Positions 19,173 to 30,106 of a stretch of 64,000 bases of DNA are shown here, one piece after another. This DNA comes from Burkholderia anthina (GTDB lineage: Bacteria; Pseudomonadota; Gammaproteobacteria; Burkholderiales; Burkholderiaceae): positions 1,178,001 through 1,242,000 of the forward strand of contig NZ_LNJP01000003.1 of assembly GCF_001547525.1 (NCBI RefSeq). Direction: 5' to 3'. Every line of letters begins with the position of its first letter. The first letter of the stretch is position 1. Below the pieces are notes generated by a model that saw only the letters and a list, made by a program, of their open reading frames with translations, was not told the DNA's origin and searched no databases. The position numbers and the translations under genes are program-made.

Positions 19173-20120
19173 ATGAACGACATCCTGCTGCTGGTGCAGA
19201 AATGCGCGCACACTTTCAGCTTCTACGACCTCGACACGAAAGCGCCGCTCAAGCACATCGTGCTGCCGAACTTCCCGCATGAATTCACCGTCGACGTGAA
19301 CGACCGATACGCGTACGTCGGCATTTTCGGGATCGAGACCGCATGGTCGCGCGGCCATGAAGGCGATCACCGGATCGCCGAGATCGATCTCGTCGAGCGC
19401 GCCCATACGCGCATGCTCGACCTGTGGCCGTACTACCGGCCGCACGGGATGGCGAGCGACCGCGACGGTCGGCTGTATGCGATGAGCGAGGCGCACGACA
19501 TGCTGCTCGTATTCGACGAGCCGACCCGGCAGACGGTACCGAACATGGCCGTGCCGTCCGGCGGCGTGAAGACGCACCTCGTGACGCTGACGCGCGACGC
19601 GAGCCGCGCGTACGGCGTGCATCTGCTGTCGAACACGGTCACGCAATTCCATCCGCGCGACGCAACGGTCGCGCCGCGCGCGGTGATGCCCGGCCCGCGC
19701 CCTGAAGGCAATGCGCTGTCGAGCGACGAGCGCACGCTGTTCGTCGCGAACCGCGGCGACGATACGCTGGTCGAGATCGACACGGAAACGATGACCTGTG
19801 GCCGTCGCGTGAAGACGCGCAGCGATCCGAATCGCATCTACCGCACCAGCACGCGGGACGGCCGCGACCTGCTGCTGCTGACCAATTCGGGCGAGCGGTC
19901 GATTTCCGTATTCGATGCGCGGCAGCTCGAGGAGATCGAGCGCATCGCGCTGCCCGCGAACCCGACCGCGCTGTCGTTCCATCCATCGAGGCGCGTCGCG
20001 TACGTGTCGTTCCAGGACGACCATGTGCGCGAACTCGACCTCGACGGGTGGCGTTTCGTCGGTGCGCTCGCGACGCTGCGCGAACCCGATGCGTCGTACG
20101 TGCTCGCCGGCGCGCTCTGA
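19173..20120 (+). CDS. Seven-bladed beta-propeller protein, YncE/lactonase-like
   Basis: 315 residues with repeating blade motifs: YAYVGIFG, RLYAMSEAHDMLLVFD, RTLFVANRGDDTLVEID, and RVAYVSFQDDHVRELDLDG. These match YncE/YVTN and 6-phosphogluconolactonase-like propellers. There is no signal peptide, so it is cytosolic, unlike YncE. In this operon it may open a sugar lactone, or act as a mutarotase-like accessory; the activity is inferred only. It sits 44 bp after the MFS gene and 1 bp before the amidohydrolase. Confidence 0.7.
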   Translation: MNDILLLVQKCAHTFSFYDLDTKAPLKHIVLPNFPHEFTVDVNDRYAYVGIFGIETAWSRGHEGDHRIAEIDLVERAHTRMLDLWPYYRPHGMASDRDGRLYAMSEAHDMLLVFDEPTRQTVPNMAVPSGGVKTHLVTLTRDASRAYGVHLLSNTVTQFHPRDATVAPRAVMPGPRPEGNALSSDERTLFVANRGDDTLVEIDTETMTCGRRVKTRSDPNRIYRTSTRDGRDLLLLTNSGERSISVFDARQLEEIERIALPANPTALSFHPSRRVAYVSFQDDHVRELDLDGWRFVGALATLREPDASYVLAGAL

Positions 20121-20121
20121 C

Positions 20122-21081
20122 ATGCGCGACGAAGGGCCGCCCGGCGGCATGCCCGATGCGCTCGTCGATGCGCATCACCATCTGTGGCGGCTCGATGCGG
20201 GCGCGCACTATCCGTGGCTGCAGACGCACTACGATCCGGCGCGCTTCATGTTCGGCGACTACGCGGCGCTGTGCCGCAACTTCGACGTCGACGATTTCCG
20301 GCGTGCGGCGCAATGCGCGCCGCTCGTCGCCAGCGTGCATGTCGAGGCCGAACGCGCGCGCGACGAGGCGCTCGCGGAAACGCGCTGGCTGCACGAGGTC
20401 GCGGCCACGCACGGGCTGCCCTCGGCGATCGTCGCGTGGGTCGACCTGCTGGCTCGCGATGCGGACGAACGGCTCGCCGAGCAGGCCGCGTGGCCCCGCG
20501 TGCGCGGCGTGCGGTTCAAGCCGCGCACCGCGGCGGCGCCGGACGCATCGATCGGCGGGCCGGGCACGCTGCGTGATCCGCGCTGGCCGGCCGCACTCGA
20601 CCGCCTTGCCGCGCACGGCCTGAGTTGGGATCTGCGCGTGCCGTTCTGGCATCTCGGCGACGCGGCCGCGATGCTGACCGATGCGCCCGACGTCGACGTG
20701 GTGCTCGAACATGCGGGGCTGCCGTGGGACCGGTCCGAAGCCGGGCTCGCGCGCTGGCGCGGCGGGATGGCGGCGCTCGCCGAGTTGCCGCGCGTGACCG
20801 TGAAAATCTCCGAGCTCGGCCTGCGCGATGCGGGGTGGAACGACGCGGACAACGCGCGGATCATCCGCGACACGATCGCGATCTTCGGCTGGCAGCGCTG
20901 CCTGTTCGCGAGCAATTTCCCGGTGGCCGGGCTGCGCGTGTCCTATCCCGCGCTGCTGCGCACGTTCGCCGGCGCGATCGCGCACCTCGACGGCCCCGCG
21001 CGCCGCGCGATCTGGCATGACAACGCGCTGCGGGTGTACCGGATCGCACTCGACGCGCCGCATCAACCGGCGCGCGGGTAG
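20122..21081 (+). CDS. Amidohydrolase-2 family sugar lactonase
   Basis: 319 residues. The N-terminal metal motif DAHHHLW, VVLEHAGLP in the barrel and the C-terminal FASNFPVAGL are those of the COG3618 group, which includes L-rhamnono- and L-fuconolactonases. It would hydrolyse the lactone formed when a sugar is oxidised, giving the acid that the dehydratase upstream uses. The stop of the propeller gene and this ATG are one base apart, so they are co-translated. It is the last gene of the operon. Confidence 0.82.
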   Translation: MRDEGPPGGMPDALVDAHHHLWRLDAGAHYPWLQTHYDPARFMFGDYAALCRNFDVDDFRRAAQCAPLVASVHVEAERARDEALAETRWLHEVAATHGLPSAIVAWVDLLARDADERLAEQAAWPRVRGVRFKPRTAAAPDASIGGPGTLRDPRWPAALDRLAAHGLSWDLRVPFWHLGDAAAMLTDAPDVDVVLEHAGLPWDRSEAGLARWRGGMAALAELPRVTVKISELGLRDAGWNDADNARIIRDTIAIFGWQRCLFASNFPVAGLRVSYPALLRTFAGAIAHLDGPARRAIWHDNALRVYRIALDAPHQPARG

Positions 21082-21283
21082 CGCCGGTTTCCCGCCGTTC
21101 CGCCTCGTCGGGCCGGCACCGCGCTGCTCCCCCACCACCACATTTTGTGCATCGCACGACCCACCCTGAGCAAAAAGTATCGGTTCACGAATCCTTTTGA
21201 TGTGGTGATCGCATCGCCCGCGTCACACCATTGTTCCTGCCGTCATCGGCGGCATTCGAACAAGCAGAATCAAGGAGACACGG
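21082..21283 (+). promoter_or_regulatory. Promoter region of the polyol ABC operon
   Basis: A 202-bp gap with a local AT-rich stretch (about 21160-21200) that stands out from the flanking GC-rich genes and should hold the promoter and AraC-type operator. AAGGAG at 21272 is the ribosome-binding site. I could not place -35 and -10 boxes with confidence. Confidence 0.4.
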
Positions 21284-22558
21284 GTGAACAAGATGCGAAT
21301 CGTCGCAGCCGGCCTGCTGCTCGGCGCCTGTCTGCCGGGCGTCGCGGCCGCGCAAACCTGCAAGGTGCCGACCCTTCGGGTGCTCGCGCAGAAGAGCCTC
21401 GGCCTGTCGGTGATGGAGAAATCGCTGGCCGACTACGAGAAGAAGAGCGGCACCAAGGTCGAGATCAGCTATTTCGGCGAGAACGATCGCCGCGCGAAAT
21501 CGCGGCTCGACGCGTCGACCGGCGCGGGTTCCTACCAGATCTACTACGTCGATGAAGCGAACGTCGCCGAATTCGCGTCGGCCAACTGGATCGTGCCGCT
21601 CCTCAAGTACTACCCGAAGGACTACGACTACGACGACTTCCTGCCCGGCCGCCGCGCGGTCGCGAGCTACAACGGCGTCGCGTACTTCGCGCCGCTGATC
21701 GGCGGCGGCGACTTCCTGTTCTACCGCCGCGACCTGCTCGACGCCGCGCACATCCCGGTGCCGAAGACGCTCGACCAGCTCGTCGCCGCGATCAAGAAGC
21801 TGAACGCGCCGCCGAAGGTGTACGGCTGGGTCGCGCGCGGCCAGCGCGGCTCGGGAATGAACGTGTGGCGCTGGTCGCCGTTCATGCTCGGCATGGGCGG
21901 CACGTGGACCGACAAGAGCGGCCAGCCCGCATTCGACTCGCCGGCCGCTGTGAAGGCCACGCAACTCTACAGCGACCTGTTCAAGTACGCGCCGCCCGGC
22001 TCGGCGACCTACGACTGGAGCAACGCGCTCGAAGCGTTCCGCTCGGGCAAGGTCGCGTTCATGATCGAATCGACGCCGTTCGCCGACTGGATGGAAGATG
22101 CGAGCAAGTCGAGCGTGGCCGGCAAGGTCGGCTACACGCGCCCGCCCGCGCCGCTGCCGTCGGCCGCATACGGCCACGGCTTCGCGATCTCGGCGGTCGG
22201 CGCGAAGGACGATTGCACGCGGACGGCCGCCGGCCGCTTCATCGCATGGGCGACCAGCAAGGACCAGGAACAGGCGCGGCTGCGCAACGGCGTGTTCAGC
22301 GACTACAACCGTTCGAGCACGATCGGCAGCCCGTACTTCAAGCAGCACGTCGCGCCGCAGATCCAGGCCGGACTGAACGACACGAACCCCGTCACGCAGG
22401 TGACGATCTGGCGCACGCCGCAGTGGCCGGATATCGGCGACAACCTCGGCATCGCGCTCGAACAGGTGTTCACCGGCACGCAGACGGATATCCGCGGCAC
22501 GCTCGACGATGCGGACCAGTACGCGAAGGACGCGCTCGAACATGGCGCTCGCAAATGA
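21284..22558 (+). CDS. ABC transporter, polyol/sugar-binding protein
   Basis: 424 residues. The signal peptide ends near VAAAQTCKV; the rest is an extracellular solute-binding protein family 1 fold (SLADYEKKSGTKVEISYF, YQIYYVDEANVAEFASANW, FRSGKVAFMIESTPFADWM). It resembles the SmoE/MtlE sorbitol-mannitol-binding proteins. GTG at 21284 has AAGGAG six bases upstream, better than the ATG at 21293. It heads an operon of two permeases, a polyol dehydrogenase, an ATPase, an AraC regulator and a xylulokinase, so the ligand is probably a pentitol or hexitol. Confidence 0.87.
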   Translation: MNKMRIVAAGLLLGACLPGVAAAQTCKVPTLRVLAQKSLGLSVMEKSLADYEKKSGTKVEISYFGENDRRAKSRLDASTGAGSYQIYYVDEANVAEFASANWIVPLLKYYPKDYDYDDFLPGRRAVASYNGVAYFAPLIGGGDFLFYRRDLLDAAHIPVPKTLDQLVAAIKKLNAPPKVYGWVARGQRGSGMNVWRWSPFMLGMGGTWTDKSGQPAFDSPAAVKATQLYSDLFKYAPPGSATYDWSNALEAFRSGKVAFMIESTPFADWMEDASKSSVAGKVGYTRPPAPLPSAAYGHGFAISAVGAKDDCTRTAAGRFIAWATSKDQEQARLRNGVFSDYNRSSTIGSPYFKQHVAPQIQAGLNDTNPVTQVTIWRTPQWPDIGDNLGIALEQVFTGTQTDIRGTLDDADQYAKDALEHGARK

Positions 22559-23501
22559 CGGCGCCGGCGGACGCGCGCTCGGCGTCCGCCCGGCCCCTTC
22601 CGCAATGTCGGCCCGGCGCGGCCGCGCGCGCCGCGACCGCACGAGCCTGCCGTGGGTGTTCCTCGCGCCGACGCTCGCGCTGCTCGCGGTCCTGAGCCTC
22701 GTCCCGACGATCGCCGCGATCAACCTCGCGCTGCGCAACCGCGTGCTGCGCTACCCGGACAGCGAATACGTCGGCCTGCGCAACTTCATCCGGCTCGCGT
22801 CGGACCGGCGCTTCCTGAACGCGATCGAGGTGTCGGTGCTGTGGGAAGTCGTCACGGTCGCCGGCGCGGTGCTCGTCGGCATCGCGCTCGCGGTGTTCCT
22901 GTTCGAGCGCGTGCACGGCCGCTGGCGCCGCTTCGCGTCGCTGGTGCTGATCATGCCGGTGCTGCTGCCGCGCGTGTCGGCCGCGTTCATCTGGAAGTTC
23001 ATGTACGCGCCGCTCACCGGCATCCTGAGCTGGCTGCTCGGCACGCTCGGCGTCGAGCACACCGCGTTCCTCGCCGATCCGCATCTCGCGCTGTACGCGG
23101 TCGCACTCGTCGACGTGTGGCAATGGGGGCTGTTCTTCGCGGTCGTGATCCTGAAGCTGCTCGAGACGCTGCCGCCCGAGCCGCTCGAAGCCGCGCGGCT
23201 CGACTACGCGACGACGTGGCAGGTGCACGCGTACATCGCGCTGCCGATGCTGAAGGCGCCGCTCGTGAGCCTCGTGTTCATCAAGATGGTCGAGTCGCTG
23301 CGCTCGTTCGACCTGATCTACGTGATGACCAAGGGCGGCCCGGGCATCGCGACCGAAACGCTCGATCTCTACGCGTACCAGCAGGGCATCGGCCTCGCCG
23401 GCAAGGTGTCGTATGCGTCGGGCATGGCCGTGCTGATGATGGTCGCGACCACGCTGGTCTTCACGCTCATCTGGAAGAGGGTCAACAAATGGGACGACTG
23501 A
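22542..23501 (+). CDS. ABC transporter permease (polyol), subunit 1
   Basis: About 319 residues with six transmembrane helices. The cytoplasmic EAA loop that contacts the ATPase reads EPLEAARLDYATTWQVHAYI followed by ALPMLKAPL. The ATG at 22542 overlaps the binding-protein gene by 17 bases; an ATG at 22605 is the alternative and would remove a basic, unstructured N-terminal extension. It forms the inner-membrane channel with the next gene. Confidence 0.86.
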   Translation: MALANDGAGGRALGVRPAPSAMSARRGRARRDRTSLPWVFLAPTLALLAVLSLVPTIAAINLALRNRVLRYPDSEYVGLRNFIRLASDRRFLNAIEVSVLWEVVTVAGAVLVGIALAVFLFERVHGRWRRFASLVLIMPVLLPRVSAAFIWKFMYAPLTGILSWLLGTLGVEHTAFLADPHLALYAVALVDVWQWGLFFAVVILKLLETLPPEPLEAARLDYATTWQVHAYIALPMLKAPLVSLVFIKMVESLRSFDLIYVMTKGGPGIATETLDLYAYQQGIGLAGKVSYASGMAVLMMVATTLVFTLIWKRVNKWDD

Positions 23502-24319
23502 TGGCCCGCCGCGGCCCCGCCGCCACCGTGTCCACCGCCGTAATCGCCGGCGCGATCCTGCTCGTCGCCGCGTTCCCGCTGTTCTGGGCCGTGCTCAATT
23601 CGCTCAAGCACCTGCTCGACATCGTCACGCCCGCGCCGCGCTTCTTCTTCACGCCGACGCTCGCGAACTACGAACAGGTGCTGTCGAGCCCCGAAGTGCT
23701 GATCGGCCTCGGCAACAGCATCGCGATCGTCGGCGCGGCCGTGCTGATCGGTGCGGTGCTCGGCGTGCCGGCCGCGTATGCGATCGCGCGCTACCCGGTG
23801 CGCGGCAAGCGCGACATCCAGTTCTTCCTGCTGTCGCTGCGCTTTTTGCCGCCCGTCGCGGTCGCGCTGCCGCTGATCGCGATCTGGGTCGATCTCGGGC
23901 TGTACGACACCAAGCTGTCGATGATCGTCACGTACCTGCTCGTCACGCTGTCGACCATCACGTGGCTCTCGATCCCCGTGTTCCGCCGGCTGCCGCGCGA
24001 GATCGAGGAAGCCGCCGCGCTCGACGGCTACGGCCCGTACGCGGTGTTCTGGCATATCGCGTTGCCGGTGTGCGCGAGCACGCTGCTCGGCGGCATCGTG
24101 TTCAGCTTCGTGCTGGTGTGGAACGAACTGATGATCGCGCTCGCGCTCACGTCGTCGCGCAGCGCGACGCTGCCGGTGGTCGCGTCCGCGTTCACGTCGC
24201 TCGGCCAGGAAGTGCCGTGGGGCGTGATCAACGCATCGACGGTGCTGCTCGCGCTGCCGCCGCTCGTCTTCGTCGGCATGCTGAGCCGGCTGCTCAATTC
24301 GATCGTCAAGGGAAAATGA
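23489..24319 (+). CDS. ABC transporter permease (polyol), subunit 2
   Basis: 276 residues with six transmembrane helices and the EAA loop [23 protein letters not shown] 23489 overlaps the first permease by 13 bases and follows AGAGGG; an ATG at 23501 overlapping that gene's stop codon is also possible. Member of the MalG/UgpE group of carbohydrate permeases. Confidence 0.86.
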   Translation: MGRLMARRGPAATVSTAVIAGAILLVAAFPLFWAVLNSLKHLLDIVTPAPRFFFTPTLANYEQVLSSPEVLIGLGNSIAIVGAAVLIGAVLGVPAAYAIARYPVRGKRDIQFFLLSLRFLPPVAVALPLIAIWVDLGLYDTKLSMIVTYLLVTLSTITWLSIPVFRRLPREIEEAAALDGYGPYAVFWHIALPVCASTLLGGIVFSFVLVWNELMIALALTSSRSATLPVVASAFTSLGQEVPWGVINASTVLLALPPLVFVGMLSRLLNSIVKGK

Positions 24320-24329
24320 GGAGAACACG

Positions 24330-25364
24330 TTGAAAGCACTCGTACTCGAACGCACGCGCGAGCTCGCGCTGCGCGACATCGACCTGCCGCAACAGGTCGG
24401 CCCCGGCGACGTCCGGATCAAGGTCCATACGGTCGGCGTCTGCGGCAGCGACGTGCATTACTACGTGCACGGCGGGATCGGCCCGTTTCGCGTCGACGCG
24501 CCGATGGTGCTCGGCCACGAGGCGTCCGGCACGGTCGTCGAAACCGGCAGCGACGTCACGCACCTGCGCGTCGGCGACCGCGTGTGCATGGAGCCCGGCG
24601 TGCCTCGCTTCGATTCGCCCGCGACGCTGCGCGGGCTCTACAACCTCGATCCCGACGTGCGCTTCTGGGCGACGCCGCCCATCCACGGCTGCCTGACGCC
24701 GTTCGTCGTGCATCCGGCCGCGTTCACGTACCGGCTGCCCGACAACGTGTCGTTCGCCGAAGGCGCGATCGTCGAGCCGCTGTCGATCGGCCTGCAGGCC
24801 GCGAAGAAGGCGGCGATGAAGCCGGGCGACCTCGCGGTCGTGATCGGCGCCGGCACGATCGGCGCGATGACGGCGCTCGCCGCGCTCGCCGGCGGCGCCG
24901 CGCGCGTGATCCTCGCCGACGTCGTGCCGGAGAAGCTCGCGCTGTTCGCCGCCAACCCGGCCGTCACGACCGTCGACGTGCGCACGCGGCCGCTGGCCGA
25001 CGCGGTGGCCGACGCCTCCGGCGGCTGGGGCGCGGACGTCGTGTTCGAGGCGAGCGGCAGCGCGAATGCGTATGCGGGGCTCATCGACCTGATGTGCCCG
25101 GGCGGCTGCGCGGTGCTGATCGGGATGCCGGTCGCGCCGGTGCCGCTCGACGTGGTCGCGCTGCAGGCGAAGGAAGGCCGCATCGAATCGGTGTTCCGCT
25201 ACGCGAACATCTTCCCGCGCGCGCTCGCGCTGATCGCGTCCGGCGCGATCGACGTGAAGCCGTTCATCTCGCGCACGTTCCCGTTCTCCGAAGGCGTGCG
25301 CGCGTTCGAGGAAGCGGCGAGCGGGCAGCCGCGCGACGTCAAGATTCAGATCGAAATGGATTGA
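24330..25364 (+). CDS. Zinc-dependent polyol dehydrogenase (xylitol/sorbitol/L-iditol type)
   Basis: 344 residues. Catalytic zinc ligands: Cys in [14 protein letters not shown], His-Glu in GHEASGTVV, and Glu in IVEPLSIG. The four-cysteine structural zinc lobe is absent, as in bacterial xylitol dehydrogenases. The Rossmann motif is [14 protein letters not shown]. It oxidises a polyol to a ketose with NAD. With xylulokinase in the same operon, xylitol or D-arabitol going to D-xylulose is the best guess. The start is TTG at 24330 after GAGGAG, ten bases after the permease stop. Confidence 0.85.
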   Translation: MKALVLERTRELALRDIDLPQQVGPGDVRIKVHTVGVCGSDVHYYVHGGIGPFRVDAPMVLGHEASGTVVETGSDVTHLRVGDRVCMEPGVPRFDSPATLRGLYNLDPDVRFWATPPIHGCLTPFVVHPAAFTYRLPDNVSFAEGAIVEPLSIGLQAAKKAAMKPGDLAVVIGAGTIGAMTALAALAGGAARVILADVVPEKLALFAANPAVTTVDVRTRPLADAVADASGGWGADVVFEASGSANAYAGLIDLMCPGGCAVLIGMPVAPVPLDVVALQAKEGRIESVFRYANIFPRALALIASGAIDVKPFISRTFPFSEGVRAFEEAASGQPRDVKIQIEMD

Positions 25365-25367
25365 GCC

Positions 25368-26561
<1,194 letters not shown>

Positions 26562-26590
26562 CACGCCGGCACGCCCCGACGGAGCACACG

Positions 26591-27526
26591 ATGAACCCGG
26601 ATCTCGAGATCGTTCCCACCCACCGCGACGAATCGTTCCGCGCGTGGGTCCACGACTATCCGCATTCGGTCGCGAAGTGGCACTTTCATCCCGAGTACGA
26701 GATTCACCTGATCCAGGCGTCGCGCGGCAAGGTGTTCGTCGGCGACCACATCGGCGATTTCGGCCCCGGCAACCTGATCGTCACCGGGCCGAACCTGCCG
26801 CACAACTGGGTCAGCGAGCTCGCCGACGGCGAACGCGTGCCGTCGCGCGACGTCGTGCTGCAGTTCTCGCGCGATGCGATCGAGAAGATGGTCGACGCGT
26901 TCAGCGAGCTGCAGCCGGTGATCGAGCTGATCGACGACGCGGCGCGCGGCGTGCAGTTTCCCGATCGCGTCGGCATCGAGGTCGCGCCGCTGATGCTCGA
27001 ACTCGCGAACGCGCACGGCTGCCGGCGCGTCGAGATCCTGATGTCGCTGTTCGACCGGCTGTCGTCGTGCCGCGAGCGGCGCGTGCTCGCGGGCCCCGGC
27101 TACCGCAGCGACGCGCAGCACTACATGTCGTCGACCATCAACCAGGTGCTGTCGTACCTGCAGCAGAACCTGCCCGGCATGCTGCGCGAAGCCGACGTCG
27201 CCGCGTTCGCCGGCATGAGCGTGAGCACCTTCACGCGGTTTTTCCGGCGCCACACCGGCTCGTCGTTCGTGCGCTACCTGAACCGGCTGCGCATCAACGA
27301 GGCGTGCGAGCTGCTGATGTTTTCCGACCTGACGGTGACCGACATCTGCTACCGGGTTGGGTTCAACAACCTGTCGAACTTCAACCGTCAGTTTCTCGCG
27401 ATGAAGCAGGTGCCGCCGTCGAAGTTCCGCGCGCTGCACCGGCTCAACGAACCGCACGGCCGAGACGACGCGCCGCCCCCGCGACGCGCGCCGCCGCGCG
27501 CCCCAGACAGGACGCTTCATACGTGA
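26591..27526 (+). CDS. AraC-family regulator of the polyol operon
   Basis: 311 residues: an N-terminal cupin ligand-binding domain (AKWHFHPEYEIHLIQASRGK) and a C-terminal double helix-turn-helix (LREADVAAFAGMSVSTFTRF; TVTDICYRVGFNNLSNFNRQ). It resembles activators of mannitol and sorbitol operons such as MtlR. Ribosome-binding site GGAG at 26581. Its stop overlaps the xylulokinase start, so regulator and kinase are made together. Confidence 0.87.
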   Translation: MNPDLEIVPTHRDESFRAWVHDYPHSVAKWHFHPEYEIHLIQASRGKVFVGDHIGDFGPGNLIVTGPNLPHNWVSELADGERVPSRDVVLQFSRDAIEKMVDAFSELQPVIELIDDAARGVQFPDRVGIEVAPLMLELANAHGCRRVEILMSLFDRLSSCRERRVLAGPGYRSDAQHYMSSTINQVLSYLQQNLPGMLREADVAAFAGMSVSTFTRFFRRHTGSSFVRYLNRLRINEACELLMFSDLTVTDICYRVGFNNLSNFNRQFLAMKQVPPSKFRALHRLNEPHGRDDAPPPRRAPPRAPDRTLHT

Positions 27527-28989
27527 CATATCTCGGCATCGATCTCGGCACGTCCGAGGTCAAGGTTCTGCTCACCGACTCCCGCTCGGTCCCGCTCGCG
27601 ACCGGCTCGGCCACGCTGTCGATCAGCCGTCCGCATCCGCACTGGTCCGAACAAAGCCCGCAGGCGTGGTGGCACGCAATGCTCGACGCGATCGCGTCGG
27701 TGCGGGCCGCGCACCCGGCCGGCTTCGCCGCGCTGCGCGGCATCGCGCTGTCCGGGCAAATGCACGGCGCGACGCTGATCGACCGCGCGGACCAGGTACT
27801 GCGCCCCGCGATCCTGTGGAACGACACGCGCGCCGGTACCGAATGCGTCGAGCTCGAGGCGCTGGTGCCGGAATCGCGCGCGATCACCGGCAACATGGCG
27901 ATGCCCGGCTTCACCGCGCCGAAGCTGCTGTGGCTCGCCAAATACGAGCCGGCCGTGTTTCGCGCAGTCCACAAGGTGCTGCTGCCGAAGGACTACCTGA
28001 TCTGGCGGCTGTCCGGCGAATTCGTGTCCGACATGTCCGACGCGTCGGGCACGCTATGGCTCGACTGCGCGCGCCGCGACTGGTCCGACCGGATGCTCGC
28101 CGCGACCGAGCTGTCGCGCGCGCAGATGCCGCGCCTCGTCGAAGGCAACGCGGGCGCCGCGCAACTGCGCGACACGCTGCGGCGCGAATGGGGCATCGCC
28201 GGGCCCGTGACGATCGCCGGCGGTGCCGGCGACAATGCGGCGTCCGCGATCGGCATGGGCGTCACGGGCGCCGGCAGCGGCTTCCTGTCGCTCGGCACGT
28301 CGGGTGTGCTGTTCACCGGCACCGACCGCTTCGCGCCGAATCCGGACGCCGCCGTGCACGCGTTCTGCCACTGCGTCGAAGGGCGCTGGCACCAGATGAG
28401 CGTGATCCTGTCGGCCGCCGCGAGCCTCGACTGGCTCGCGCGCGCGTACGGCACGACGGCCGGCGCGCTCGCCCCGCGTGCGGAACGCGCCGATCCGGCC
28501 CGCGCGCCGCTGTTCCTGCCGTATCTCGGCGGCGAGCGCACGCCGCACAACGATGCACATGCGCGTGGCGTGTTCTTCGGGCTGTCGAACGAACACGGTG
28601 CGGACGACCTCGCGTATGCGGTGATGGAAGGCGTCGCGTTCGCGATGGCCGACGGCTACGATGCGCTACGCGCGGCCGGCACGACGCTCGACGCGGTGTC
28701 GTTCATCGGCGGCGGCTCGAAGAGCGCGTTCTGGGCGCGGCTGTGCGCGAATGCGACCGGGCTCGCGATGCAGCGCCACGCGGACGGCGCGGTCGGCGCG
28801 GCACTCGGCGCGGCGCGGCTCGCGCGGCTGGCTGCGACGAACGACACCCTCGCGGAAGTCTGTGTCGCGCCGCCCGTCACGGAAGCGGTCGCGCCCGATG
28901 CCGCGTCGGTCGATCTGCTGGCGGGGCGGCTTGCACGGTATCGGCGGCTGTATCGCGCGCTGCGGGACGAGTTCGCGGCCGCCGATTGA
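27523..28989 (+). CDS. xylB: D-xylulokinase
   Basis: 488 residues, FGGY kinase family. YLGIDLGTSEVKVLLTD opens the N-terminal ATPase lobe, SGQMHGATLID is the substrate-loop signature, and SLGTSGVLF plus FIGGGSKSAFWARL are the C-lobe phosphate motifs. It phosphorylates the D-xylulose made by the polyol dehydrogenase upstream, feeding the pentose phosphate pathway. The start is GTG at 27523 and overlaps the AraC stop as GTGA. Confidence 0.88.
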   Translation: MTYLGIDLGTSEVKVLLTDSRSVPLATGSATLSISRPHPHWSEQSPQAWWHAMLDAIASVRAAHPAGFAALRGIALSGQMHGATLIDRADQVLRPAILWNDTRAGTECVELEALVPESRAITGNMAMPGFTAPKLLWLAKYEPAVFRAVHKVLLPKDYLIWRLSGEFVSDMSDASGTLWLDCARRDWSDRMLAATELSRAQMPRLVEGNAGAAQLRDTLRREWGIAGPVTIAGGAGDNAASAIGMGVTGAGSGFLSLGTSGVLFTGTDRFAPNPDAAVHAFCHCVEGRWHQMSVILSAAASLDWLARAYGTTAGALAPRAERADPARAPLFLPYLGGERTPHNDAHARGVFFGLSNEHGADDLAYAVMEGVAFAMADGYDALRAAGTTLDAVSFIGGGSKSAFWARLCANATGLAMQRHADGAVGAALGAARLARLAATNDTLAEVCVAPPVTEAVAPDAASVDLLAGRLARYRRLYRALRDEFAAAD

Positions 28990-29007
28990 GCGTTAGAGCG
29001 ATCGCGC

Positions 29008-29038
29008 TTGACCCGGCCCTTGGGATCGCCTTTATGCT
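29008..29038 (+). promoter_or_regulatory. MerR-type promoter with a 19-bp spacer
   Basis: TTGACC (29008-29013) and TATGCT (29033-29038) are 19 bp apart, the overlong spacing that MerR proteins correct by twisting DNA. The spacer includes an imperfect dyad, GACCC to GGGATC. It lies 33 bp before the start codon of a MerR-domain gene, so autoregulation is likely. Confidence 0.5.
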
Positions 29039-29071
29039 GACCGCAACGAATCGACAGCAAAGAGGTGACGG

Positions 29072-30106
29072 ATGGGTTCGTCCACGCCCCGTTTGAACGC
29101 ATCGGCCGCCGCCGCGCGGCTCGGCGTCTCGATCAAGGCGCTGCGGCTGTACGAGCGGCACGGCCTCGTCACGCCCGAGCGCACGCCGGCCGGATACCGT
29201 GCGTACGGCCCGGACGACCTCGCGCGCGCCGCCGACATCGCGGCGCTGCGCAAGCTCGGCCTCGGTCTCGCGCAGGTGGCGAGCGTGCTCGGCGGCGATG
29301 CGCGCAGCCTCGATGCGGCGCTCGGCGCTCACGAAGCGGCGCTCGATCGCGGAATTCAGGATCTCGTGAGCAAGCTCGACCGCGTGCGTGCGATGCGCGC
29401 CGGCCTGGCTCGGGGACGGATGCCGGCCGACGGCGAACTCACGCGGCTGCTCGACGCTGGCGGCGCCGGCGTCGCGTTCAGCCTGCCGTGGCCGTGGGGC
29501 GGCGAACGGTTCGAGTGTCGCGATATCCGGCCGTTAAACTACATCATCGGTTCGCTCGGGAGCGGCAAGACGCGGCTCGCGCTTCGGCTGGCCGACGCGC
29601 TGCCCGGCGCCGTGTTCGTCGGCCTCGATCGGCTCGACGACGATGGTGCAGCCGCATCGGATGCATTGCGTGCCGATCCGGAACTGAAGTCGCGTGTCGA
29701 CCGCACGTCGGCGTTGCTCATCGGCAGAGGCGCGACGCCGTCGGCGGCGCTGACCGCACTGCTCGTCGGCCTCGAAGCAGCAAGCCCGCGCGTGCGGATC
29801 GTCGACATGATCGAACAGGATCTCGATCGCGCCACGCAACTGGCGTTGATCGCGCATCTGCGCGAATGCGCGGCCGCCGGCATGCGGCCGCTGTTCTTGC
29901 TGACGCGCTCGTCGGCGATCCTCGATCTCGCGGCGGTCGGCCCCGACGAAACCATCCTGCTGTGCCCGGCCAATCACAGCCCGCCTGTGCGCGTGGCGCC
30001 TTACCCGGGCGCCCCGGGGTATGAAGCCGTGGCCACGTGCCTGGCGGCGCCGGAAGTTCGGGAGCGGGTCGCGCGGCGGCCGGAAGCGGCGCGCTGTCAG
30101 GCCTGA
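29072..30106 (+). CDS. MerR-type DNA-binding domain fused to a P-loop ATPase
   Basis: 344 residues. Residues 9-75 are a MerR winged HTH (AARLGVSIKALRLYERHGLV then TPAGYRAYGPDDLARAADIA), followed by a coiled helix to about residue 115. From about residue 145 a nucleotide-binding domain appears: Walker A GSLGSGKTRLALRLAD, a Walker B-like VRIVDMIEQDLD and LFLLTRSSAILD. MerR regulators normally carry a small effector domain, so an ATPase half is unusual. ATG 29072 follows AGAGGTG. It may sense ATP or act as a switch-like regulator; the ligand and targets are unknown. Confidence 0.78.
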   Translation: MGSSTPRLNASAAAARLGVSIKALRLYERHGLVTPERTPAGYRAYGPDDLARAADIAALRKLGLGLAQVASVLGGDARSLDAALGAHEAALDRGIQDLVSKLDRVRAMRAGLARGRMPADGELTRLLDAGGAGVAFSLPWPWGGERFECRDIRPLNYIIGSLGSGKTRLALRLADALPGAVFVGLDRLDDDGAAASDALRADPELKSRVDRTSALLIGRGATPSAALTALLVGLEAASPRVRIVDMIEQDLDRATQLALIAHLRECAAAGMRPLFLLTRSSAILDLAAVGPDETILLCPANHSPPVRVAPYPGAPGYEAVATCLAAPEVRERVARRPEAARCQA

